Below, in pieces: positions 17,054 through 24,837 of a stretch of 64,000 nucleotides of DNA (positions are counted from its first letter, which is position 1; each line of letters opens with the position of its first letter). Source of the DNA: Rubrivivax sp. (lineage in GTDB: Bacteria > Pseudomonadota > Gammaproteobacteria > Burkholderiales > Burkholderiaceae_C); NCBI GenBank assembly GCA_022843905.1, contig JALHMT010000006.1:1-64000 (forward strand), given 5' to 3'. The notes under the pieces were generated by a model. It saw only the letters and a program-made list of their open reading frames with translations, was not told the origin of the DNA and made no database searches. The translations under genes and the position numbers were made by a program.

Positions 17054-17238
17054 CGCTCCTCCACGGTCACGAGGATCTCCTCGCAATGGATCAGCTCTCC
17101 GTCTTCGGCGCCGTCCCGCCGCGCCTGGACCCAGATGCCGTCGCCGACGTTGTCCAGCACCAGGGCGAGGGTGCCGTCCTTTAGGCGCAGCTGTTGGCCC
17201 GGCTGCACCGTCATCAGATTGATCATGTGCGCCAACAC
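17050..17238 (-). CDS. 62-aa hypothetical protein in the dioxygenase operon
   Basis: A small protein squeezed between the beta-subunit gene and the aldolase gene. It begins GTG directly at the beta-subunit stop and overlaps the aldolase ATG by 4 bp; an internal ATG at 17226 is an alternative start. The sequence reads like a small beta-barrel: QPGQQLRLKDGTLALVLDNVGDGIWVQAR ... GELIHCEEILVTVEE. Tight overlaps on both sides argue it is real. Function not recognised; it could be an assembly or small regulatory subunit. Confidence 0.65.
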   Translation of the reverse strand: MLAHMINLMTVQPGQQLRLKDGTLALVLDNVGDGIWVQARRDGAEDGELIHCEEILVTVEER

Positions 17239-17847
17239 TCAGAAGAACACGCTCAGGTTCTTGGCCAGAAGCACGTTCTGATGGATATGGATCTCGCGCC
17301 GGGCCAGCCTCCAGCCGGCTGCCGTCCGGCGCACCACGTCGCGTCGGTCGCCGACAAAGAAGTACTGCTCGTATTCGCAGCGGTTCTGGTAGATCAGGAA
17401 TCGGCTCGACACGCCGAACTCCTCCTCGCCGTCCGCACTCCTGGACGACCCCGTCAACTGCACATTGGTGACCATGCGACAGACACGCGAAAGCGGTTCC
17501 TCGGCCCAGTGCACGCCCGTCAGGATCTGCTCGACGCGCTTCTTCAGCGTCCATTTGCCTTCGTTGAACCAGCTCATGTGCGCCTCGCGTGACGTGTGCT
17601 CGCGTGTCGCATGCTCGCCGAACTTGACGTTGAACGTCATCGGCATGAAGTACTCCAGATCTTCAGCCAGCGTCGTCAGCCACTCTTCGAAGCGACGCTC
17701 GTCCAGCAGCTGGGCCTCGTCGTAGAGGAACTCTTCCACTTCCCGCCTGGTCTCGTAGTACCGCGTGTCGCGCGGCAGCCGTGCTGGCGTCTGCGAAGCA
17801 ACTTCGGCGCTTTCGATCATGGTCTCTCCCGTGCTGTGGTGGGTCAT
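17239..17847 (-). CDS. Ring-hydroxylating dioxygenase beta subunit
   Basis: 202 aa, NTF2-like small subunit of a Rieske non-heme iron dioxygenase. Typical segments are EVEEFLYDEAQLLDERRFEEWL (about 37-58), the LEYFMPM strand, SRVCRMVTNVQ and the final RREIHIHQNVLLAKNLSVFF. Beta subunits have no catalytic metal; they build the alpha3beta3 hexamer. The N-terminus is about 20 residues longer than many relatives; a second ATG at residue 10 is possible. The start overlaps the SDR stop by 4 bp. It is separated from the alpha gene by the SDR gene, an uncommon alpha-SDR-beta order. Confidence 0.92.
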   Translation of the reverse strand: MTHHSTGETMIESAEVASQTPARLPRDTRYYETRREVEEFLYDEAQLLDERRFEEWLTTLAEDLEYFMPMTFNVKFGEHATREHTSREAHMSWFNEGKWTLKKRVEQILTGVHWAEEPLSRVCRMVTNVQLTGSSRSADGEEEFGVSSRFLIYQNRCEYEQYFFVGDRRDVVRRTAAGWRLARREIHIHQNVLLAKNLSVFF

Positions 17848-18632
17848 GTCTTTGGCGGAACCGGGCCGCCCTGGTGAGTGAAGCAGCCCACGTCCAGCAC
17901 CGTCCCGGACACCGTGGCGGCGTCGTCTGACAGCAAGAAGGCGACCGCGTTGGCGAGGTCACGGCCGGTTGCAGGACGTCCGGCTGCGGTGCCCGCGGCC
18001 GGGCGGCGCTTGAAGGCATCCACGTCGCCGCCGATGCGTCCGACGCTCATGCCCGACACGATGCCGCCGCCACCCGGAATGGCGACGTTCACCCGGATGT
18101 GGTCGTGGAAGTGGTCATAGGCCATTGCGCTGCTGAGGGCCAGGATGCCACCTTTGGTGGCTGCATAGACAGCCATGTTGGGCTTGCCGTACCCGGCTCC
18201 CGACCCGATGTTCACGATGGAACCGCCACCCTGCCGCTTCATATGGGGGATGACTGCACGGCACATGAGGTAAGTGCCTCGCAGGTTCACGTCGACGATC
18301 CGCGAGAAGAGGTCCTCCGATGTGTCCAGGACGGTGCCGAGAGGACCGATGGCGGCGTTGTTGACCAGGCCATGGATGCCGCCGTAGTGCTGCAAGGCGT
18401 GTTGAACGACCCGCTCGACATCGACCGTCCTGGAGACGTCGGCCTCGAGGATGTCGGCCTTGCAGCCGGCCTCTTCGAGCTCGCGCAGCAGGCTCTGCGT
18501 TCCCTGTGCCGTGCTGGACACCTGCGGCTGCGACAGGCCGAACGCAATGACCTGATGGCCGCGTCGCGACAGCTCGACCGTGATCGCCTGACCCAGGCCG
18601 AAGGTGCCCCCGGTGACGATGACGACGCTCAT
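17844..18632 (-). CDS. SDR dehydrogenase, probable cis-dihydrodiol dehydrogenase
   Basis: 262-aa short-chain dehydrogenase. It has the NAD-binding TGGTFGLG (about 7-14), NNAA (near 93), the catalytic serine region NIGSGAG and the active-site YAATK (about 155-159). Because it sits between the alpha and beta dioxygenase genes, it most likely re-aromatises the cis-dihydrodiol product to a catechol with NAD+ (inference from operon). The ATG is 7 bp after the alpha-subunit stop and its own stop overlaps the beta start. Confidence 0.88.
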   Translation of the reverse strand: MSVVIVTGGTFGLGQAITVELSRRGHQVIAFGLSQPQVSSTAQGTQSLLRELEEAGCKADILEADVSRTVDVERVVQHALQHYGGIHGLVNNAAIGPLGTVLDTSEDLFSRIVDVNLRGTYLMCRAVIPHMKRQGGGSIVNIGSGAGYGKPNMAVYAATKGGILALSSAMAYDHFHDHIRVNVAIPGGGGIVSGMSVGRIGGDVDAFKRRPAAGTAAGRPATGRDLANAVAFLLSDDAATVSGTVLDVGCFTHQGGPVPPKT

Positions 18633-18639
18633 CGCCGGC

Positions 18640-20007
18640 TCATTCGGCGAAGCTGGCCGGCTGGTGGTCGTGCCGGCCCAGCAGGGTGTCCCAATCGGCG
18701 CCGTTCATGTAGTCGCGCCAGCGACGATAGAACTGCCGCGGGTTCTCTTCGCTCACCTGGGTGCTGACGTTGCCTGGAACCAGCTTGTCGACCTCCACCT
18801 TGCCCAGCGACTGCTGGTAGTTGTAGGGATAACGCTTCGCGATGGCACCGCGGCTGCCGGCCGTCGCGTAGTTCCAGTTCTCCATGTCGTCCTGTTCGGT
18901 CATGCCGGCAGGGCCGGAGTACCGCATGTAGTAGCGGCGCAGGAAGTCCTTCACGGCCTGTGGCGCGTCGGCGTCCACCAGGAAGAAGCGCCATGCTTCG
19001 GTGGCCTCCGGCCCGTGTGGATGCCACACGCACAGGTTGCGGGGCTGCGTGCCATGGAAGGACACATTGGGAAAGATGGTGCCGACGAAGGGCACCAGGC
19101 GATGGCGCTCGGCGCCAAGTCGGCGCTTGCGTTCCTCGAAGCAATGGCGGAAGTACTGCGCGATGACGGGGTTGTCGCGGTAGGTGTCGACGAACTCCGA
19201 GTCTTCGGGCATCAGCGCGCTGTGCACACCATGGCCGCCCGGGAAGTTGACCCACAGGTGCTGCGCCTTTTCGAGCTCGTTGTCGCGCCGACCCTTCACG
19301 CCGGCTTCTGCGCTGGGGCCGATGCCGATGAGGTCGACCGAGCGGTGGCTCACGTTGTGGTAAGTGTCCCCAAGGAAGTTCTCGGCTGCGAACTTCCAGT
19401 TGCAGGGAATGATCCACTTGTGAACGCCGAACAGCACCTCCGAGCCGCCCTCGCGGCCGTCGCGAGAGTCCAGCGCCAGGTCGAGGTGGGTCCTGGCGTC
19501 GCCCAGGTAGGTCAGGAAGTCGGGGGCATTCTTGTCCCAACTGGCCCACACGGTGCCCTTGTAGGTCTCCAGCTTCGGGACCTCGATCAGGGACCACTCG
19601 TCCTTGTCGAGGCAGCCTTCGTAGAGATTCTTGAACTGCGGCACGCCGAACAGCTTGCCCTCGGTGGTGTAGCTCCAGCTGTGGTAAGGGCAGGTGAAGA
19701 GCTGGGTGTTGCCATGGTCGTACTGGCAGACCTTCATGCCCCGGTGGCGACACGAGTTCAGGAAGACATGGACCTTCTTCTTCTTGTCGCGGGCCAGGAT
19801 CACCGATTCGGCGCCCATCCGTGATGTGAAAAAGTCGCCGGGGTTCGGAACCTGCGACTCGTGACCGACGAACAGCCAGGCGCGGGTGAACATCTTTTCG
19901 AGCTCTTCTTCGAAAACCTCCTTGCTGGAGAAGATCTCTCGACTGATCAAGCCCTTGCGCAGGTTGACCATCGCGTTGTAGCGAGGTTCGGTGGTGATGG
20001 GGATCAT
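18640..20007 (-). CDS. Ring-hydroxylating dioxygenase alpha subunit (Rieske)
   Basis: 455-aa catalytic subunit. The Rieske [2Fe-2S] ligands are CRHRGMKVC ... CPYH (C-x-H ... C-x2-H, about 82-105). The mononuclear iron region is GDTYHNVSH (about 201-209): Asp, then His-x3-His, one residue shorter than the usual His-x4-His. The C-terminal substrate domain is full length. The ATG at 20007 matches the start of relatives; a longer frame extends into the reductase gene. With the beta subunit and the single reductase next door it forms a two-component (benzoate-dioxygenase-like) system. The substrate is probably an aromatic acid, judging from the Bug-type transport genes (inference). Confidence 0.93.
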   Translation of the reverse strand: MIPITTEPRYNAMVNLRKGLISREIFSSKEVFEEELEKMFTRAWLFVGHESQVPNPGDFFTSRMGAESVILARDKKKKVHVFLNSCRHRGMKVCQYDHGNTQLFTCPYHSWSYTTEGKLFGVPQFKNLYEGCLDKDEWSLIEVPKLETYKGTVWASWDKNAPDFLTYLGDARTHLDLALDSRDGREGGSEVLFGVHKWIIPCNWKFAAENFLGDTYHNVSHRSVDLIGIGPSAEAGVKGRRDNELEKAQHLWVNFPGGHGVHSALMPEDSEFVDTYRDNPVIAQYFRHCFEERKRRLGAERHRLVPFVGTIFPNVSFHGTQPRNLCVWHPHGPEATEAWRFFLVDADAPQAVKDFLRRYYMRYSGPAGMTEQDDMENWNYATAGSRGAIAKRYPYNYQQSLGKVEVDKLVPGNVSTQVSEENPRQFYRRWRDYMNGADWDTLLGRHDHQPASFAE

Positions 20008-20026
20008 CGGACTTTCTCGGTAAGGG

Positions 20027-21043
20027 TCAGGTGAATCGTTCGCAAAGCACGTCCTGGCGCGACAGGCCGGCGGTTTCGGCTGCACGTCGCCCGGCTTCGA
20101 CCATTGGCGGTGGACCGCACAGGTAGACGCGGGTGCCCGCATCGATCGGGATCCTGCCGATCAGGTCGGTCGGGAAGCCGTGATGCGCGGCGGGCGAGTC
20201 CCCTTGCTCTACGGTCACATGGACGCTCAGCTGCGGGAGCTTCGCCTTGAGCTGATCGAGCTCTTGCATTGCGATGAGGTGGCCCGGAGTGCGTGCGCCG
20301 ATCACCAGGGTCGTCGGCTGCCGGGCCGGCAGGGGTGCCTCGGCCAGCGCCCGCAGCATCGAGAGGAAGGGCGCCACGCCTGTGCCACCGGCGACGAACA
20401 GACGAGGCCGGTCTTCCCCGCGCAGGAAGAAGCTGCCGTGAGGGGCGCTGATCTCCACACTGTCGCCCGTCCCGGCACCTTGCAGCCACGTTGAGAAGCC
20501 TCCGCCGGGCACCAGCCGGATGAAGAACTCCAGCCGGTCGGTCCCGGGAACGTTCGCCATGGAATACGAGCGCGTGATGTCGGAGCCCAGGACATGAATG
20601 CGCACGTACTGGCCGGGTTCGAAGTGAACCTTCTCGGGCACCTGCAGTTCCAGGCGCACGGCGTCCTCTGCGACCTGCGCTATGTGGCTGATAGAGGCCG
20701 TCAACGGCGGCGGCTGCTCGCTCAGCGCCTCGCTGGAGTCGTAGGGAAACTCCAGGACGCAGGGAACGTCGACGCGGCACACGCAGGGGAGCACGCTTCC
20801 GCCGGCCCGGTCGTCGTCGGAAAGCACGCTCGGATCGTAGTCATCGAGCTCGACCTCACCGGACACGAGCTGTGCCGTGCAGGTGCCGCACTGGCCGTTG
20901 GCGCAGTCGGTCAGCAGATTCATGCCGGCATCCCGTGCAGTGGCCATCAGCGGCCCCCCACGAGGGACAAGCAGGCGACGGGAGACGCCATCGGAAAAGA
21001 TCAGCGTGACGGGAATCGTGGACTGGACTGGGCTTGCGAGCAT
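20027..21043 (-). CDS. Dioxygenase electron-transfer component: [2Fe-2S]-FAD-NAD reductase
   Basis: 338 aa, organised like BenC. The N-terminal plant-type ferredoxin domain (about 1-95) has DCANGQCGTC and a fourth cysteine in VLPCVC. The FAD domain (about 105-205) has RSYSMAN and the NAD domain (about 215-330) has GGTGVAPFLSML and YLCGPPPMV. It passes electrons from NADH to the Rieske centre of the dioxygenase, so no separate ferredoxin gene is needed. It is the first gene of the leftward operon, about 35 nt from the predicted transcription start, with IclR-type operators overlapping its promoter. Confidence 0.93.
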   Translation of the reverse strand: MLASPVQSTIPVTLIFSDGVSRRLLVPRGGPLMATARDAGMNLLTDCANGQCGTCTAQLVSGEVELDDYDPSVLSDDDRAGGSVLPCVCRVDVPCVLEFPYDSSEALSEQPPPLTASISHIAQVAEDAVRLELQVPEKVHFEPGQYVRIHVLGSDITRSYSMANVPGTDRLEFFIRLVPGGGFSTWLQGAGTGDSVEISAPHGSFFLRGEDRPRLFVAGGTGVAPFLSMLRALAEAPLPARQPTTLVIGARTPGHLIAMQELDQLKAKLPQLSVHVTVEQGDSPAAHHGFPTDLIGRIPIDAGTRVYLCGPPPMVEAGRRAAETAGLSRQDVLCERFT

Positions 21044-21059
21044 CGCCGTCTGGCTTGTG

Positions 21060-21076
21060 TGTCCACAAGGCGGACA
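21060..21076. promoter_or_regulatory. Putative IclR operator O1 (TGTCC-N7-GGACA)
   Basis: A perfect inverted repeat with a 7-bp spacer, just downstream of the dioxygenase promoter and 20 bp (centre to centre) from O2. A regulator bound here would lie in the initially transcribed region. Confidence 0.65.
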
Positions 21077-21079
21077 ATG

Positions 21080-21096
21080 AATCCATTATGCGGACA
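21080..21096. promoter_or_regulatory. Putative IclR operator O2 over the dioxygenase -10
   Basis: AATCC-N7-GGACA: one arm is degenerate but the spacing equals O1. It covers the leftward -10 box (21085-21090), fitting direct repression. Confidence 0.55.
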
Positions 21097-21112
21097 TACT
21101 GATCTGCGTCAA
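21085..21112 (-). promoter_or_regulatory. Predicted sigma70 promoter of the dioxygenase operon
   Basis: Read leftward: TTGACG (21112-21107), a 16-bp spacer, then CATAAT (21090-21085). It would give a 5' leader of about 35 nt before the reductase ATG at 21043. Confidence 0.55.
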
Positions 21113-21117
21113 GCCGC

Positions 21118-21134
21118 TGTCCGCGTGGTGGACA
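21118..21134. promoter_or_regulatory. Putative IclR operator O3 near the regulator gene
   Basis: A perfect TGTCC-N7-GGACA repeat 28 bp before the IclR-family start codon and upstream of the dioxygenase -35, suited to autoregulation or co-regulation of the divergent pair. Confidence 0.65.
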
Positions 21135-21162
21135 ATTCGCCGTACACCACAGAGATCGGAAC

Positions 21163-21933
21163 ATGGCCCAGGAAAAGAACGAGAACGTGCGGTCGGTTGC
21201 GCGCGCGCTGCAGATCCTGCTGGCCTTCACGCCCCAGGACTTCGAACTGACCGCCGCCGACTTGCTCAAGCGCGTCGACCTGTCGCGACCAACGCTGTAC
21301 CGCTTCCTCTACACCCTGCAGGAACTGGGCTTGCTCGTCACGGTCGGCGAACCCCAGCGTTTCCGGCTCGGACCGGCCGTGGCCAGGCTGGCGCACACCT
21401 GGACTGCGAGCCTGGATCTCGCCGTCGTTGCCGAGCCGGTGCTGCGGCGGCTCTGGGAGGCCACGGGCGAGACCGTCAGCCTGTTCGTGCCGCAAAGGGA
21501 ACTCCGCCTGTGCGTCGCCGAGTTGCCCAGTCCGCACCCACTGAGCTTCAAGCGTGGCGTTGGCTACACCGAGCGCATCGTGCGAGGCGCGACTGGCCGC
21601 GCCATCCTCGCTTTCGCAGAGCACACGCCGCAGGACATCCGAAAGTTCCTGCCCGGGACGGGTGTGGCGTACAAGGATCTCGAGGCGGAACTGGCGCAGA
21701 CGCGCCAGCGCGGATACGCCATCAGTCGCAGCGAACTGATCGACGGGGCCGTCGCTGTCGCCGTTCCCTTTTTCGACCGCACCCAGCGCGTCGCGGGATC
21801 CATGGGCATCTTCGGACCCGAGGTTCGTCTGCATGCCACGCGGCAGGTGGAACTGGCCCGGTTGCTGATGAAGGAAGCGCTTGAACTGTCGCACGCGCTC
21901 GGCTTCGAAGGCGCTGGGCGCACCCGCGGCTGA
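21163..21933 (+). CDS. IclR-family transcriptional regulator
   Basis: 256 aa. The N-terminal winged helix-turn-helix (about 8-70) shows SVARALQILLAF, LTAADLLKRVDLSRPTLYRFLYTLQELGLL. The C-terminal effector domain (about 85-250) has RGATGRAILAF and the later ISRSELIDGAVAVAVPFF and GSMGIFGPE segments. It is divergent from the dioxygenase operon and upstream of the Bug-type genes. Repeats of one operator motif before both transcripts make it the likely pathway-specific regulator, responding to the aromatic substrate or a metabolite (inference). Confidence 0.93.
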   Translation: MAQEKNENVRSVARALQILLAFTPQDFELTAADLLKRVDLSRPTLYRFLYTLQELGLLVTVGEPQRFRLGPAVARLAHTWTASLDLAVVAEPVLRRLWEATGETVSLFVPQRELRLCVAELPSPHPLSFKRGVGYTERIVRGATGRAILAFAEHTPQDIRKFLPGTGVAYKDLEAELAQTRQRGYAISRSELIDGAVAVAVPFFDRTQRVAGSMGIFGPEVRLHATRQVELARLLMKEALELSHALGFEGAGRTRG

Positions 21934-22068
21934 ACCCCGGAACTTCCCGTTCTTGACGACCTTTGCCTGCGCTGAGCGCGGGCAAGGGTTGGCCACGCCT
22001 GCATCGAGGCGATGTGCGGCCCCGGCCGCTGTCGCCGCCGGGAATTCGGCGTGCGCCGCACCGCCCCA

Positions 22069-22088
22069 AGTTTGACCCGGGTCAAACT
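22069..22088. promoter_or_regulatory. 20-bp perfect palindrome in the binding-protein promoter
   Basis: AGTTTGACCC followed by its exact reverse complement, with no loop. It overlaps the predicted -35 (TTGACC, 22072-22077) and differs from the TGTCC-N7-GGACA operators, so it may bind a second regulator. No T-run follows, so it does not look like a terminator. Confidence 0.5.
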
Positions 22089-22101
22089 ATGTCCGTATAC
22101 T
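22072..22101 (+). promoter_or_regulatory. Predicted sigma70 promoter of the Bug-type gene pair
   Basis: TTGACC (22072-22077), 18-bp spacer, TATACT (22096-22101). The -10 lies inside operator O4, mirroring the dioxygenase promoter. Confidence 0.55.
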
Positions 22102-22106
22102 GGACC
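22090..22106. promoter_or_regulatory. Putative IclR operator O4 over the -10 box
   Basis: TGTCC-N7-GGACC, one mismatch from the perfect repeat. It covers TATACT of the promoter before the solute-binding protein genes. Confidence 0.6.
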
Positions 22107-22109
22107 GTC

Positions 22110-22126
22110 AGTCCGACAAGTGGACA
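22110..22126. promoter_or_regulatory. Putative IclR operator O5
   Basis: AGTCC-N7-GGACA, one mismatch from the perfect repeat, exactly 20 bp downstream of O4. The same 20-bp step separates O1 and O2. Confidence 0.6.
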
Positions 22127-22169
22127 AGCCGAACGTCCAAGAATTCCATCCCCGCTCTGGAGACACGAC

Positions 22170-23168
22170 ATGTCAGATCACCGCCCCTTCAGGACCCCGC
22201 GCAGGCAGCTATTGGCCGGATTGGCGGTTGCGCTGCTGGCGCCGCATGCGCCCGCGGTCCTGGCCCAGGCCACCTGGCCGGACCGGCCCGTGCGCATCGT
22301 CGTGGGCTTTGCGCCGGGCGGCACCAACGACATCCTGGCGCGTCTGATGGCCGCCAAGTTGCAGGACAAGTTCAAGCAGAACTTCATCGTCGAGAACAAG
22401 CCTGGCGCCAACTCCTCCATCGGCAACGACTTCGTTGCCAAGTCAAAGCCCGACGGCTACACGCTGCTGGTGTCCTCCAGCGGCGGACTGACCACCAACC
22501 CGGTGCTGATGAAGAACCTGCCGTACGACCCGGTGAAGGACTTCGAGCCGGTCGCGCTGCTGGGTTCGTTCCCGCTGGTGGTTACCGTGTCCGCATCGCT
22601 GCCCGTGAAGAACCTGGCCGAGTTGGCGCAGTTCTCGAAGACATCCAAGGACGGCAGGCTCGACCACGGCACGCCGACAACGTCCTTCGTGCTGGTGGCC
22701 GAGACGATCACCGCCGCTGCGGACGTGAAGTTCAATCACATCATGTACAAGGGCTCAGGACCCGTCGTGACTGGTCTCATCGGGGGTGAAATCCAGGTCG
22801 GCGTCCTGGACAGTCCGGCGGTGATGCAGCTGGTCAAGAGCGGCAAACTCAAGGCGCTGGCGGTCACCACGGCCCAGCGATCCGCGGCCTTGCCCGACGT
22901 GCCCACCGTCGCGGAGTCGGGTTACCCCGGCTACGACGCGCCGATCTGGACGGCATTGATGGCCCCGAAGGACACGCCCGCACCCGTGCTGGCCAGGCTT
23001 CGCACCGCCGTCGCCGAGATCCTCCAGGAGAAGGACACGGTAGACAAGATGCAGGCCCTGGGCCTTGACCCGGGCAACACCGATTCGGCCGCACTCTCGC
23101 GGCGGATATCTGCCGACATCGAACGCTGGAGCAAGGTCGCCAAGGCCGCCAACATCAAGGCCGAATAG
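22170..23168 (+). CDS. Bug-family (tripartite tricarboxylate transporter) substrate-binding protein
   Basis: 332-aa periplasmic binding protein. The signal peptide has a twin-arginine-like PRRQLLAGLAVALLAP and ends at VLAQA (about residue 33). The family hallmarks follow: WPDRPVRIVVGFAPGGTNDILAR, VENKPGANSSIGNDFVAKSKPDGYTLL and later GEIQVGVLDSP. It should capture a small carboxylate, perhaps the aromatic acid metabolised by the neighbouring dioxygenase. GGAG lies 7 bp before the ATG. No transporter membrane genes are present nearby, as is common for Bug proteins in Burkholderiales. Confidence 0.92.
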   Translation: MSDHRPFRTPRRQLLAGLAVALLAPHAPAVLAQATWPDRPVRIVVGFAPGGTNDILARLMAAKLQDKFKQNFIVENKPGANSSIGNDFVAKSKPDGYTLLVSSSGGLTTNPVLMKNLPYDPVKDFEPVALLGSFPLVVTVSASLPVKNLAELAQFSKTSKDGRLDHGTPTTSFVLVAETITAAADVKFNHIMYKGSGPVVTGLIGGEIQVGVLDSPAVMQLVKSGKLKALAVTTAQRSAALPDVPTVAESGYPGYDAPIWTALMAPKDTPAPVLARLRTAVAEILQEKDTVDKMQALGLDPGNTDSAALSRRISADIERWSKVAKAANIKAE

Positions 23169-23185
23169 GCGGACGGGAGACGTAC

Positions 23186-24160
23186 ATGTTTCGATGCTTC
23201 ACACAGGCGGCCGGCGCACTTGCGATCGCCCTGATGGCACACGGCGCCGCGCTGGCCCAGGGCTTTCCCTCCAGGCAGCTCACGTTGATCGTGCCCTTTG
23301 CGCCCGGCGCCTCGGCCGATGGGATCGCGCGCATCGTCGCGCGGGAGCTGTCAGTCACGCTCGGTCAGACGATCGTGGTCGAGAACAAGCCCGGAGGAGG
23401 CGGTGCCCTCGGTCTGATCGCGGTGTCCAAGTCCGTGGCGGACGGGTACACGATCGGTCTGGGTGCGACCGGCGCCATCGCCGTGAATCCGCACCTGCCG
23501 GATGCGCCTCCGCTGCGTCCCGACCAGGACCTCGTCCCTCTCGGCAAGCTGGCGGACATCCCGTTGGTGTTCGTGGCGTCGATGTCCAGGGAGTACGGCA
23601 ACCTGATGTCCTTCGTGCGGGGTGCCCGGAGGACGCCTGGCGGTCTGTCGTACGCAACGGCCGGACAGTACACGGCACAGCACCTGTCGGGAGAACTGCT
23701 CGCCAAGATGGCCGACGTGCCTCTGGTTCCCGTGCCGTACCGTGGCAGCGGCCCGGCCGTCAGCGACCTGCTCGGCGGGCAGATACCGGCCGCGATGGTC
23801 GACCTCACCTCGGCCTATCCCCACATCAAGGCAGGCAAGCTGGTGGCGCTGGGCGTGACCAGCGCCAAGCGCAGCAGCGTGGCGCCAGAAATTCCGACGA
23901 TCGCAGAGGAGGGAGTGCCCGGATACTCCGCCCCGGCATGGATGGGTCTGTTCCTTCCCGCGAAGACTCCCTCCGAGGTCGTATCTCGGTTGTCAGACTC
24001 CCTCCAGAAGGTGATGGCCAACCCCACCGTGCGGGCGCAGATCACGGCCCTCGCCGCCGAACCCGCCTATCTCGATGGACCGGCGTTCGCGCAGTTCATC
24101 AAGGGAGAGTCGACGAAGTGGGCCGAGGTCGTGGCCCGCATCCCGGCGCCCAAGAAGTGA
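23186..24160 (+). CDS. Second Bug-family substrate-binding protein
   Basis: 324 aa with a Sec signal peptide ending near ALAQG (about residue 25). Then QLTLIVPFAPGASADGIARIVARELS and VENKPGGGGALGLIAVSKSVADGYTIG give the family pattern. It starts 17 bp after the first gene, so both are on one transcript. The two proteins are clearly diverged and may bind different ligands. No membrane permease genes follow. Confidence 0.92.
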   Translation: MFRCFTQAAGALAIALMAHGAALAQGFPSRQLTLIVPFAPGASADGIARIVARELSVTLGQTIVVENKPGGGGALGLIAVSKSVADGYTIGLGATGAIAVNPHLPDAPPLRPDQDLVPLGKLADIPLVFVASMSREYGNLMSFVRGARRTPGGLSYATAGQYTAQHLSGELLAKMADVPLVPVPYRGSGPAVSDLLGGQIPAAMVDLTSAYPHIKAGKLVALGVTSAKRSSVAPEIPTIAEEGVPGYSAPAWMGLFLPAKTPSEVVSRLSDSLQKVMANPTVRAQITALAAEPAYLDGPAFAQFIKGESTKWAEVVARIPAPKK

Positions 24161-24837
24161 ACCGTGCATGACAGGGTGCCAGCCCCGGCCGTGCATCGGC
24201 ACGGGGACTGAGCCTGCGCAGACGCGGCGGCAGAAGTTGTGGCGCCAGTGCGCCCCGTACCGGATCAACGCAAGGCTGCACGGCTCGCCGTTTCGCTGTG
24301 CCGAATGTCGCCGGCCCTACGCGGGTTGGACTGCCCGGCTGACGCCCCCGGGCTGCACCGCTGGAACTCCTGTCAGGCGACACGACAAACTGACCCCCTG
24401 GCCGACCTGGATGTCGAGCCCGCCCTCGATCGCGATCGCACATGGCGCTGCGCCGGGGTCCTGTGCGAGCGGGCGCAGGCCGTGGCGACTGGTGTGCAGC
24501 GCCTGGAGATCGCCGCTGTACAGTGCGGCATGGGCTTGTCGAGCAAGAGCGAGTGTGCGTTCCCCCCAATGCACTCCTGCTGGCGGCTGGGAACAGTCGT
24601 TGTGCCTTCGCTGATCGGCTTGCATGCCGCAGCCCGGCCGGTGGCCGTTCTCGCTGACCCAGGCGCTTTGCCACCATGCTCAGACACCGGGCAGGGCAAC
24701 GGCCGAGCCCGGGTGTTGGCCTCGAGCACTGGCATCAAGCACATGCTGCGATTGCCATGGCCGATGGCACGTGAAGGGAAGTGAGCCATGGTTCGAGCCA
24801 TGCCGAGTAGCGGCTTGATCGGCACACAAACGAGCTG
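24161..24837. other. 677-bp stretch with no supported gene
   Basis: A short GC-rich hairpin (CCGTGC / GCACGG, around 24190-24205) without a T-run follows the second binding-protein gene. The open frames seen on both strands lack start signals, hydrophobic or domain patterns, so I regard them as chance frames. It could be the scar of a lost gene. Confidence 0.5.

Noticed and set aside
24239-24784. 181-codon plus-strand frame in the gap after the Bug genes
   Set aside because: No start signal, no hydrophobic or domain pattern; compositional frame.
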